Shown piece after piece: positions 1 to 5,492 of a stretch of 5,492 nt of DNA (positions within the stretch are counted from its first letter, which is position 1; each line of letters begins with the position of its first letter). The notes below the pieces were generated by a model. That model was not told the origin of the DNA and searched no databases. It saw only the letters and a list, made by a program, of their open reading frames with translations. The position numbers were made by a program, and so were the translations under genes. Origin of the DNA: JASEGV01 sp037443545 (GTDB taxonomy: Bacteria; Bacteroidota; Ignavibacteria; UBA10030; BY39); assembly GCA_037443545.1 (NCBI GenBank), contig JBBIOD010000106.1, positions 1-5,492 of the forward strand, written 5' to 3'.

Positions 1-1090
1 ATGCGCCTAAAAACATTTGATATATTTCGTTACTCAATAATCCTGATGAAATTCCTGCAAGAGCAAGGATGAATGAGAACTCGCCGATTTGCGCCAACGA
101 AAGTCCGGCGATGATTGCAGTTCTTGCCGGGAACGAAAGCAATAAGACCACAATGGCGGCGATAAAAAATTTTATCGAAATAATTGCTGCGGAGAGACTT
201 ATTAAGAGAACAGATTTTTCAAAAAGTAAATTAATGTTAACCAGCATCCCGATTGAAATGAAGAATAAACTACTCAGTGCATCTCTGAACGGCAAAGCAG
301 CGCCTACGATTTCGTGAGAGTATTCGGATTCGGATAAAATTAAGCCGGCAATAAAAGCTCCTAAAGCGAGCGATAGCCCAATATACGAAGTAACGAGAGC
401 CGTTCCTAAACTCAAAAACACAACACCGATTACAAACAGTTCACGGCTTTTAGCGATGACAAAAAACTCGACCAATTTGGGCATCAGGTATATTGCAGCA
501 ACAATTATAGCGCTTATACCAACCAGAGAGATTACAAAATTGAGTAAAACATCAAGGATGGTAGTTCCACTCGCAGCAGAAAGAACCGGGACGAGCAGCA
601 TCATTGGAACGATACATAAATCTTGAAACAACAATATGCCGAGAGATATTTTTCCGTGAGGTGTGTCGGTTTCTGCTCTGTCGGTGAGCAGTTTCATAAC
701 TATCGCTGTGCTGCTGAGTGAAATTAAAAACCCTACGAAAAGAGATTGCCGAAACTCCAAACCCATCACTATTTGTAAAAATGTTACCACAAAAATAGTT
801 AAGAGAACTTGTAAGCCGCCGCCGACCAAAACAATTTTCTTAATCCGTTTTAAACGTGTGAGAGAAAATTCGAGACCGATTGTAAATAGCAAAAGCATAA
901 CACCGACCTCGGCGAGAACGTTTACTGCGTCGATATTCTTGACTAGTTTAATTCCATAGGGACCGATTATTAGTCCGCTAATTAAGAAACCGGCAAGGGG
1001 TGGAATATTCACTTTTCTAAAGATAGAAATTACAACTATTATTACCGCGAGCAGCAGCACGAGTTCGCTGAGTATTTTGAATTCGGGCAT
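1..1090 (-). CDS. Kef/CPA2-type monovalent cation:proton antiporter, C-terminus cut off by window edge
   Basis: Inner-membrane antiporter exchanging K+ or Na+ for H+. I translated the minus strand from the ATG at 1090-1088; it stays open for 363 codons to the window edge. Nearly the whole product is hydrophobic helices. Family landmarks: PPLAGFLISGLIIGP (about 30-44), LLLFTIGLEFS (67-76), SLSSTAIV (124-131), the ion-binding pair Q156-D157 in LLFQDL, PFRDALSSLFFISIGM (267-282) and AQIGEFSFIL (333-342). Q-D, rather than the D-D of Na+/H+ NapA-like members, is the KefB/KefC-type motif and favours K+/H+ exchange (inference). The start is supported by an AAGGAAGG ribosome site just upstream. The break falls near the last membrane helix, so it cannot be seen whether a cytoplasmic TrkA-N/RCK domain follows (about 550-650 residues in full) or the protein stops after the membrane part (about 400). 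It is divergent from the ABC operon. Plus-strand frames here are shadows. Confidence 0.93.
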   Translation of the reverse strand, partial: MPEFKILSELVLLLAVIIVVISIFRKVNIPPLAGFLISGLIIGPYGIKLVKNIDAVNVLAEVGVMLLLFTIGLEFSLTRLKRIKKIVLVGGGLQVLLTIFVVTFLQIVMGLEFRQSLFVGFLISLSSTAIVMKLLTDRAETDTPHGKISLGILLFQDLCIVPMMLLVPVLSAASGTTILDVLLNFVISLVGISAIIVAAIYLMPKLVEFFVIAKSRELFVIGVVFLSLGTALVTSYIGLSLALGAFIAGLILSESEYSHEIVGAALPFRDALSSLFFISIGMLVNINLLFEKSVLLISLSAAIISIKFFIAAIVVLLLSFPARTAIIAGLSLAQIGEFSFILALAGISSGLLSNEIYQMFLGA

Positions 1091-1093
1091 TAA

Positions 1094-1101
1094 CCTTCCT
1101 T
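1094..1101 (-). promoter_or_regulatory. Strong ribosome binding site of the antiporter gene
   Basis: On the minus strand this reads AAGGAAGG and ends 3 nt before the ATG at 1090, with the optimal AGGAAGG core slightly close to the start. It is a purine-rich Shine-Dalgarno match and supports the chosen start codon. Confidence 0.6.
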
Positions 1102-1115
1102 TTAAATTTTCTACT

Positions 1116-1146
1116 CAAAGTTATGGAAAATGATTTTGAGAAGCAA
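1116..1146 (-). promoter_or_regulatory. Candidate Bacteroidota-type promoter for the antiporter gene
   Basis: On the minus strand, TTG (plus positions 1144-1146) is followed after exactly 20 nt by TAACTTTG (1123-1116). This matches the published Bacteroidota sigma-ABfr pattern TTG-N(17-23)-TAnnTTTG. The start of transcription would fall near 1109, giving a leader of about 20 nt that carries the ribosome site. Position, spacing and orientation all fit; no transcription data are available. Confidence 0.5.
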
Positions 1147-1173
1147 GGGAATTAATTCGAGGTTTGGGATTTA

Positions 1174-1181
1174 TAGTTTTG
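1174..1181 (+). promoter_or_regulatory. Weak candidate -7 element for the ABC transporter operon
   Basis: TAGTTTTG fits TAnnTTTG exactly, 52 nt before the ATG at 1234, but no TTG lies 17-23 nt upstream. An alternative pair is TTG at 1179-1181 with TATATTCA at 1204-1211 (22-nt spacer), which has a poorer -7 box. The operon must have a promoter somewhere in this 143-bp divergent gap, but the choice is uncertain. Confidence 0.25.
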
Positions 1182-1210
1182 TGCATCTCTCTAAAAATCT
1201 ATTTATATTC

Positions 1211-1230
1211 ATCAAGAAAAAAGTCTTGAT
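1211..1230. repeat. Perfect 7-bp inverted repeat immediately upstream of the ABC ATPase start
   Basis: ATCAAGA (1211-1217), a 6-nt A-rich spacer, and TCTTGAT (1224-1230) form a perfect palindrome 3 nt before the ATG at 1234. No ribosome site is visible apart from the A-rich spacer between the arms. The element occupies the place where the Shine-Dalgarno sequence would be. It could be an operator for a dimeric repressor, or an RNA hairpin covering the ribosome landing site. Role inferred from position only. Confidence 0.5.
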
Positions 1231-1233
1231 AAA

Positions 1234-2187
1234 ATGTCAGAAATAATTTTACAAACACACCGCTTGGCAAAGCGTTATAAAAAACGGTTTGCTGTAAGTG
1301 ATTTAAATATAGAGGTTTATAGGGGCGATGTCTTCGGTTTTTTAGGACCAAACGGCGCCGGTAAAAGCACCACAATCAGAATGATGCTCTCCCTGATTCA
1401 TCCAACCAACGGTTCGATAACGATATTTAATAAAAAATTGGATGAACACAGGGTCGAAGCCCTCAAACGCATCGGTGGGTTAGTTGAGAAGCCGGATTTT
1501 TACGGACATCTTTCCGCGTTCGATAATTTAAAATTTATCGGCTCTCTTTACGGTGGTGTAAATAAAAAACGAATTGAAGAGGTTCTCGAAATCGTAAAAC
1601 TCTCCGACCGGACTAACGACAAAGTAAAAACATACTCGCACGGAATGAAGCAGCGTTTAGGAATTGCGCAAGCTCTACTCGCTAACCCCGAGCTAATAAT
1701 TTTAGATGAACCAACTTCCGGACTCGACCCACAAGGTATGAGAGAAGTTCGAGAGCTGATAAAAAATTTATCGAAAGTGCAAAACATAACAATCTTCCTC
1801 TCTTCGCACTTACTCACCGAAGTTGAACAGGTTGCAAATCGGATGGCAATCATTAACAACGGAAAATTAGTAGTGCAAGGATATGTTCTTGAGCTACTCA
1901 ACAGCAGCGATCAGTATGTTCAAATTCAGGTCGAACCTATTGAGGTTGCCGAACAATTTATCAAATCATTCCCTTTTGTATCAAAATATGAACGCCGCAA
2001 CGATAACTTGTTGATTTATACGTCGTTAGACCGTATTCCGGAAATCAACGCCGAATTTATAAAACACGATTTACGTGTCCGCGCTATCATTCCGCGCCGG
2101 TCATTAGAAGATTATTTTATCGAAATGACCGAACGGGCTTATCCAACTTTTCAAACTTCCAAAATCAAAGGAGTCGGTAATGTTTAA
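1234..2187 (+). CDS. ABC transporter ATP-binding protein (BcrA/NatA-like, ABC-2 exporter)
   Basis: Cytoplasmic ATPase that powers the ABC-2 permease encoded next. The nucleotide-binding domain spans about residues 5-225 with all core motifs: Walker A GPNGAGKST (38-46), signature YSHGMKQ (134-140), Walker B LIILDEP (154-160), D-loop SGLD (162-165) and switch histidine H192 in SSHLL. The Q-loop position carries E85 in GLVEKPDFY, a substitution I recall as common in the bacitracin/lantibiotic-type exporter ATPases. Residues from about 226 to 317 form the extra C-terminal domain usual in this subfamily; it ends with a conserved-looking RRSLEDYFIEMT (about 296-307). The 317-residue length is normal. 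The ATG start has no clear ribosome site and follows the inverted repeat at 1211-1230. The stop overlaps the permease start by 8 nt, so translation is probably coupled. Substrate unknown: drug/peptide export, Na+ export and lipid-linked cargo all remain possible. Confidence 0.95.
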   Translation: MSEIILQTHRLAKRYKKRFAVSDLNIEVYRGDVFGFLGPNGAGKSTTIRMMLSLIHPTNGSITIFNKKLDEHRVEALKRIGGLVEKPDFYGHLSAFDNLKFIGSLYGGVNKKRIEEVLEIVKLSDRTNDKVKTYSHGMKQRLGIAQALLANPELIILDEPTSGLDPQGMREVRELIKNLSKVQNITIFLSSHLLTEVEQVANRMAIINNGKLVVQGYVLELLNSSDQYVQIQVEPIEVAEQFIKSFPFVSKYERRNDNLLIYTSLDRIPEINAEFIKHDLRVRAIIPRRSLEDYFIEMTERAYPTFQTSKIKGVGNV

Positions 2188-3016
2188 TATCGCCCTACTC
2201 GAAGGATATAAAATATTTACAAAGTGGCGCACTTACATCGGCTTTCTTACCATAGGCATAATCGTTCCGCTAATAGTTCTCGGATTAAAATTGAGCGGAA
2301 TAAATCCAACTCAAAATGCGATGTTCAGTTTTCAGGAAGAATTTATTACTACCGGAAATTTATTCAATGGCTGGTTCTTAAGCCACCTAATAATGCATAG
2401 CATGTTTGTTCATATCCCGTTCTTGATTACACTCGTTGCCGGCGATTCGTTGGCGGGCGAGGCGACTTCGGGAACGTATCGGATTTTACTTACTCGCCCA
2501 GTTTCAAGAGTTAAAATCTTAATTATCAAATATATCACAACAATATTTTACACAACCACACTCGTTGTTTTTTTAGCAGCTTTGAGTATCGGACTTGGTC
2601 ATTTGTTTTTCGGCGGCGGCGACCTGATAATTTTTAGAGGCGAGATTTTACTTTTGCCGGTTGATGAAGTATGGTGGCGGTTTTTAATCGCATATCTTGG
2701 GGCACTCATTGCAATGTGGACCGTAGCATCGCTGGCATTTTTCTTCTCGTCTTTTGTAGAGAATGCTATCGGTCCGATTATCGGCACAATGGCAGTGTTG
2801 ATAATATTTTTTATAATCGGGGAACTACCTATCGAATTGTTTACAACATTAAAGCCGTATCTTTTTACAACATACACTTCTGTCTGGACAAAAGCGTTTG
2901 AAGAGCCGATTAACTTTAATGATATACTCAAATCTATAAGTTACTTGTGTATCTTTTGTGGCGGTTTCTTTTTGGTTACGATGTTTCTTTTTAGCAGGAA
3001 GGATATTTTATCGTGA
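2180..3016 (+). CDS. ABC-2 type transporter permease
   Basis: Membrane half of the exporter, partner of the preceding ATPase. The 278 residues contain about six membrane segments, at roughly 20-38, 68-88, 118-142, 166-191, 196-214 and 252-271. Between segments 2 and 3 lies the ABC-2 family signature D89-x4-E94-x3-GTYRILLTRPVSR (98-110), followed by a lysine-containing stretch leading into segment 3. In known members this loop contacts the ATPase. A loop of about 25 residues (140-165) between segments 3 and 4 is probably external. The ATG is preceded by AAAGGAG at 2167-2173 with 6-nt spacing, and the gene overlaps the ATPase by 8 nt. Its TGA overlaps the GTG of the next gene (GTGA). The family is clear; the cargo is not. 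Confidence 0.92.
   Translation: MFNIALLEGYKIFTKWRTYIGFLTIGIIVPLIVLGLKLSGINPTQNAMFSFQEEFITTGNLFNGWFLSHLIMHSMFVHIPFLITLVAGDSLAGEATSGTYRILLTRPVSRVKILIIKYITTIFYTTTLVVFLAALSIGLGHLFFGGGDLIIFRGEILLLPVDEVWWRFLIAYLGALIAMWTVASLAFFFSSFVENAIGPIIGTMAVLIIFFIIGELPIELFTTLKPYLFTTYTSVWTKAFEEPINFNDILKSISYLCIFCGGFFLVTMFLFSRKDILS
2996..3003 (+). promoter_or_regulatory. Ribosome binding site supporting the GTG start of the LolA-like gene
   Basis: AGGAAGGA ends 9 nt before the GTG at 3013. The alternative ATG at 3052 has no comparable site, so this element favours the GTG although the ATG would give a more standard signal peptide. Confidence 0.5.
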
Positions 3017-3786
3017 GAGGGTATATCTCAATAGCACACGCCTTTAGTCGGATGTCAATCAACCGCTCCAACAATTTAATTCAGAGAACGATATTGATCG
3101 GAGTGTTTCTAACATGTATTTTCGCACCTATTTCATTTTCTCAACCGAACGCATCTGAAATATTAAACCGGGTTGAGAGCAGGTTTAAAGAAATTCAAGA
3201 TTATTCAGCCGAAGCTCTTGTTTCGGTAGAGATGGAGCGGCTTCGGATACCGAGGAGGAAGATGAAAATATTTTTCAAGCAACCTGACAAGTTTCATTTA
3301 GAATCGGAAGGGTTTGCGATAATACCTCGGGCAGGGCTGGGGTTCATTCCATCGCAACTCCAACACGAAAAATATGATGCCCAGCTAATTTCGGTAGATA
3401 CAATCGAAACTCATCCATCGTATAAGTTACGATTGATTTTGAAAGATTCACACAAAACTGACTTGCTACCTGTTCAAAGTTTTTACTTGTGGATAGATAA
3501 AGAAAATTTTGTGATTCGGAAAATTGAAACTGCCACATCGGAAGGGAGAAGTGTATCGGGGGCATTCGATTATGGTATGGTTGATAAAAAATATTTGATG
3601 CCATCGAACATAGTCGTAAGTTTACAAAACTTATTTGAAAACGACGAGGATATTCCGGATATGCCGGGCAGGGAATCACGGCTCCGGCGACTTCCACGCG
3701 CAGGAACGATAACAATTACATTTACAAAATATTTGGTGAATAAGAATTTGCCGGATAATTTGTTTGAGGAAAAAAAGAAGAAATAA
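3013..3786 (+). CDS. Secreted LolA-like protein (outer-membrane lipoprotein-sorting family)
   Basis: Probably a periplasmic protein of the LolA/LolB/RseB-like fold, which binds lipid or acyl chains in a half-barrel of beta strands. Basis: an N-terminal signal sequence (R25, hydrophobic core about 26-41, likely signal peptidase I cleavage after ISFS at 43), then a helix with ASEILNRVESRFKEIQDYSA (47-66), alternating beta segments such as KMKIFFKQPDKFHLES (83-98), FYLWIDKENFVIRKIE (157-172), and a final ITITFTKYLVNKNLPDNLF (233-251). Such tails are frequent in this superfamily. C35 sits inside the hydrophobic core without a proper lipobox, so this is not an obvious lipoprotein. The 257-residue length with GTG start suits the family; an ATG at 3052 (M14) would shorten an unusually long basic N-region. 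The GTG overlaps the permease stop by 4 nt, so the three proteins probably act together. The fold assignment rests on sequence pattern, not on invariant residues. Confidence 0.72.
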   Translation: MRGYISIAHAFSRMSINRSNNLIQRTILIGVFLTCIFAPISFSQPNASEILNRVESRFKEIQDYSAEALVSVEMERLRIPRRKMKIFFKQPDKFHLESEGFAIIPRAGLGFIPSQLQHEKYDAQLISVDTIETHPSYKLRLILKDSHKTDLLPVQSFYLWIDKENFVIRKIETATSEGRSVSGAFDYGMVDKKYLMPSNIVVSLQNLFENDEDIPDMPGRESRLRRLPRAGTITITFTKYLVNKNLPDNLFEEKKKK

Positions 3787-3803
3787 ACCTAAACACCATA
3801 AAT

Positions 3804-4682
3804 TTGAAATCCCAAATCATAATCAATCCACCACTCATCGGAGCCCACATGTCGACGGCCGGCGGACTTCATCTTGCATTCGAGCGTGGCGCAAGTGTCG
3901 GTTGCAACACTATCCAGATTTTCACAAAGAACAATAATCGATGGAACGCAAAACCGTTTACTGATGAGGAAATTAGGTTATTCAAATCGGCACAGAAAAA
4001 ATTCAAGATTAAATCTGTTGCTGCACATACAGCCTACCTGATTAATCTCTGTGCATCGAACCATGACATTTTAGGAAAATCCCGGATTGCATTTACTGAA
4101 GAACTCAAGCGGTGCGAGTTGTTAGGAATTCCATATTTGATATTCCATCCAGGCGCACACACGGGTGCCGGCGAAAGAGAAGGAATAAAAAAGATAATCG
4201 AATCGTTAAACTTAGCTCACAATCGAACGATGGATTATAAAGTGAAGAGTGTTCTTGAAACAACGGCGGGACAAGGCACGTCAATCGGCCATAAGTTCGA
4301 ACAATTGAGAGAAATAATTGATGGTGTCGATAACCCTGAAAGAATGTCGGTGTGCATAGATACTTCACACATATTTGCTGCGGGCTACGATATAAGGAAC
4401 GCGATTGCTTATAAAAAAACAATGAACGATTTTAACGACATCGTCGGTTTAAAAAAGTTGGCGGTAATCCACTGTAACGATTCGAAAAAAGTACTCGGCT
4501 CACACGTCGACCGCCACGAACACATCGGCAAAGGAACTGTGGGCAAGGAAGCCTTCCGGTTGATAATGCAGGACAACCGACACTCAAAAATCCCCAAAAT
4601 ACTTGAAACACCGAAAGGGGCTGACTTAGCGGAGGATAAAATGAATTTAGCCGTATTGCGAAAACTGGCAAAACAAATCTGA
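3804..4682 (+). CDS. nfo: Deoxyribonuclease IV (endonuclease IV, AP endonuclease)
   Basis: Base-excision repair enzyme that cuts DNA 5' of abasic sites and removes damaged 3' ends (EC 3.1.21.2). It is a TIM barrel with three Zn ions. All nine metal ligands known from E. coli Nfo can be placed: H75 (AHTAYLINL), H115 (FHPG), E152 (LETTAGQG), D186 and H189 (CIDTSHIFAAGYD), H223 (VIHCNDSK), D236 and H238 (HVDRHEHIGKG) and E268 (ILETP). The N-terminal IGAHMSTAGG (12-21) is the family's first strand, so the ATG at 3849 inside it cannot be the start. The only usual initiator between the upstream in-frame stop (3765) and that motif is the TTG at 3804, with no visible ribosome site. The length of 292 residues matches the family (E. 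coli 285). It follows the LolA-like gene by 17 nt and is probably read from the same transcript, without a functional link being evident. Confidence 0.96.
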   Translation: MKSQIIINPPLIGAHMSTAGGLHLAFERGASVGCNTIQIFTKNNNRWNAKPFTDEEIRLFKSAQKKFKIKSVAAHTAYLINLCASNHDILGKSRIAFTEELKRCELLGIPYLIFHPGAHTGAGEREGIKKIIESLNLAHNRTMDYKVKSVLETTAGQGTSIGHKFEQLREIIDGVDNPERMSVCIDTSHIFAAGYDIRNAIAYKKTMNDFNDIVGLKKLAVIHCNDSKKVLGSHVDRHEHIGKGTVGKEAFRLIMQDNRHSKIPKILETPKGADLAEDKMNLAVLRKLAKQI

Positions 4683-5005
4683 ACTTCCGATTTCTGATAG
4701 AGAATATACAGGTTCGAAAACCAGAAGTTTGAGCAAGATTTACTTCAGCAGGATCATCTTTTTTACATCGACGACTCTTTCGTGGAGGAATTCATAGTAT
4801 ATTGATGCGCCACCAGTAATACGTCGATACTTTTGAAAGAATATTTTAAGGAAAATTATATTGGATGTTGATCCCTCATAATAGTTATATTTTTGGCGAA
4901 ACGGCGGGTTTTCAGTAAAAACAAGTAAGTTTATCTCTTGTTCATTAACTTGAAATTAATAAATCCTTTTCGCAAATTGAAGATGAAATTAAGAAAAACA
5001 CCACT
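4683..5005. other. Gap between nfo and the metallophosphatase gene
   Basis: This 323-nt stretch has no intact gene. Its middle holds the sorting-domain remnant on the minus strand (4740-4955). The part right after nfo (4683-4739) has only short, weak pairing (AACTTC with GAAGTT around GGTT-CGAA-AACC) and no T-tract, so I see no convincing terminator. The part before the metallophosphatase shows no ribosome site and no clear promoter. Confidence 0.6.
4740..4955 (-). pseudogene. Remnant of a T9SS C-terminal sorting domain (tail of a lost secreted protein)
   Basis: A minus-strand frame is open for 71 codons between an in-frame stop at 4958-4956 and the TAA at 4742-4740. It has no ATG, GTG or TTG that could start it. 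Its end reads GGASIYYEF, then LHERVVDVKKMILLK and stop. This matches the usual end of type IX secretion type-A sorting domains (SG-x-YxYRL ... KKM-[IV]-LLK-stop). Further upstream, ENPPF, then NYYEGSTSN, then FLKIF recall the PNPFNP...Y-x-LP-x-x-S-x-V-x-LKIFD part, in the right order. Only about 8 residues separate FLKIF from the GGASIYY part, where intact domains have some 30-40, so an internal deletion is likely. The cargo protein that should precede it is absent: the next gene runs on the other strand. It is probably a decayed gene end. Chance similarity is possible for the upstream half but unlikely for the last 24 residues. Confidence 0.7.
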
Positions 5006-5461
5006 TTGCGTATTGCCATCATATCCGATATCCACTCAAATCTCGAAGCTTTGCAAAAAGCTATCGAAATTATTGAGGAGAGAGCCGTAGATAAAACAAT
5101 CTGCCTTGGCGACATAGTTGGTTATGGGGCTAATCCGAAACAATGTTTGGGGCTGACGCGAAAAATTTCGTGCCACATTATCATGGGCAACCACGACCAA
5201 GCCGCTGCCGATATAAATTATTCACGAAATTTTACAGAGCATGCAAAGGAATCGTTATTCTGGACTAACAAGGTTTTATCGCAACCCGAAAAAGAGTTTT
5301 TACAATCGCTTCCATTCACTATTGAAATTGAAAATATTACTTTTGTGCATTCGTCTCCATTTCAAACGCAGGAATGGAATTATATAACAAAGCATTCGGA
5401 AGCAAGCTATAATTTCAGAAATTTTCAAACACCCGTTTGTTTCCCAACTTGTCTCATTTAG
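5006..5461 (+). CDS. Calcineurin-like metallophosphatase, frame broken before the last metal motif
   Basis: N-terminal part of a YfcE/MJ0936-like metallophosphoesterase, a cytoplasmic two-metal hydrolase of phosphodiesters or phosphomonoesters with unknown natural substrate. Motifs in order: SDIHSN (D8, H10), LGDIVGYG (D36), MGNHD (N62, H63) and FVHSSP (H115), all metal or catalytic residues. The family then has ..CF-[VI]-GH-[ST]-H..; here CF (145-146) is followed by PTCLI and a stop. The frame therefore ends at 151 residues, against about 240 in relatives, and lacks the final GHxH ligands. Downstream bases in another frame still resemble the family, so this looks like an indel rather than a natural end. 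The TTG start sits directly before RIAIISDIHSN as expected. An ATG at 4983 is out of frame by one base, so a second small indel near the start is possible. As written, the enzyme would be inactive. Confidence 0.85.
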   Translation: MRIAIISDIHSNLEALQKAIEIIEERAVDKTICLGDIVGYGANPKQCLGLTRKISCHIIMGNHDQAAADINYSRNFTEHAKESLFWTNKVLSQPEKEFLQSLPFTIEIENITFVHSSPFQTQEWNYITKHSEASYNFRNFQTPVCFPTCLI

Positions 5462-5492
5462 TACGACAGGTCTAATTTATCAATCAGCTGTT
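5442..5492 (+). pseudogene. Shifted-frame continuation of the metallophosphatase, cut by window edge
   Basis: Shifting the frame by +1 from 5442 gives an open frame to the window end finishing in STTGLIYQSAV. In the third frame, 5443-5472 reads TCTCAT (Ser-His) at 5452-5457, where the family's H-[ST]-H would be. From the codon for the last matching F (5441-5443) to GLIYQ (5469) there are 25 nt, one more than a multiple of three. The gene therefore appears to continue after one or more indels between about 5444 and 5468. Confidence 0.5.

Noticed and set aside
69..959. Plus-strand open frames at 69-317 and 663-959
   Set aside because: They lie antisense inside the antiporter, whose minus-strand translation shows clear family motifs throughout. 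Their own products are low-complexity (many K, N, T, S) with no recognisable domain.
1114..1140. Inverted repeat CTCAAA / TTTGAG with a 15-nt loop
   Set aside because: Six base pairs with a long A/T-rich loop is expected by chance. It overlaps the better explained promoter element.
3802..3817. ATTTG / CAAAT inverted repeat over the nfo TTG start, and the 10-mer TTTGGGATTT shared (on the minus strand) with 1163-1172
   Set aside because: A 5-bp stem and a single shared 10-mer in A/T-rich sequence are too weak to call a regulatory element.
1548..4671. Minus-strand and alternative-frame open frames inside the ABC ATPase, permease, LolA-like and nfo genes
   Set aside because: All are shadows of well supported plus-strand genes. 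None has family motifs or a ribosome site.
4682..4729. Possible terminator after nfo: AACTTC/GAAGTT arms enclosing GGTT-CGAA-AACC
   Set aside because: The stems are only 4-6 bp with a large internal loop and no following T-tract. It may be partly chance pairing.
4983..5060. ATG at 4983 as start of the metallophosphatase
   Set aside because: It is 23 nt from the conserved TTG-RIAIISDIHSN start, so it is out of frame. Using it would require an unproven indel.
1..5492. CRISPR arrays, tRNA/rRNA genes, insertion sequences, phage or integrase genes
   Set aside because: No direct repeat series, tRNA-like cloverleaf, transposase motif or terminal inverted repeats were seen on reading both strands.

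Overview
The window is about 40% GC by eye and comes from a bacterium, most likely a member of the Bacteroidota/Chlorobiota/Ignavibacteriota (FCB) assemblage. Two clues support this. A decayed reading frame on the minus strand ends in VKKMILLK-stop, the typical end of a type IX secretion (T9SS) C-terminal sorting domain. The best promoter candidate fits the Bacteroidota TTG-N(17-23)-TAnnTTTG pattern. The assignment to Ignavibacteria or a relative is inference.

Layout. (1) Bases 1-1090, minus strand: the first 363 residues of a Kef/CPA2-type cation:proton antiporter, running off the left edge. (2) Bases 1091-1233: a divergent intergenic region with a good promoter candidate for the antiporter and a perfect 7+7 inverted repeat directly in front of the rightward genes. 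(3) Bases 1234-4682, plus strand: four tightly packed genes that look like one operon. They encode an ABC ATPase, its ABC-2 type permease (8-nt overlap), a secreted LolA-like protein (4-nt overlap), and endonuclease IV (17-nt gap). (4) Bases 4683-5005: a gap holding the T9SS sorting-domain remnant on the minus strand. (5) From 5006 to the right edge: a calcineurin-like metallophosphatase whose frame breaks just before its last metal-binding motif (GHxH), so it is a decaying gene or contains sequence errors.

How the genes may work together. The ATPase and permease form an ABC-2 exporter of the BcrA/NatA type. The LolA-like protein is co-translated with the permease and has a signal peptide. 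This suggests a unit that moves or senses a lipid or lipoprotein-like cargo across the periplasm. The cargo cannot be read from the sequence. Endonuclease IV is a housekeeping DNA repair enzyme with all nine metal ligands in place, and it probably shares only the transcript. No RNA genes, CRISPR arrays, insertion sequences or phage genes were seen. The region from about 4740 to 5492 looks degraded; the rest is ordinary chromosomal sequence.
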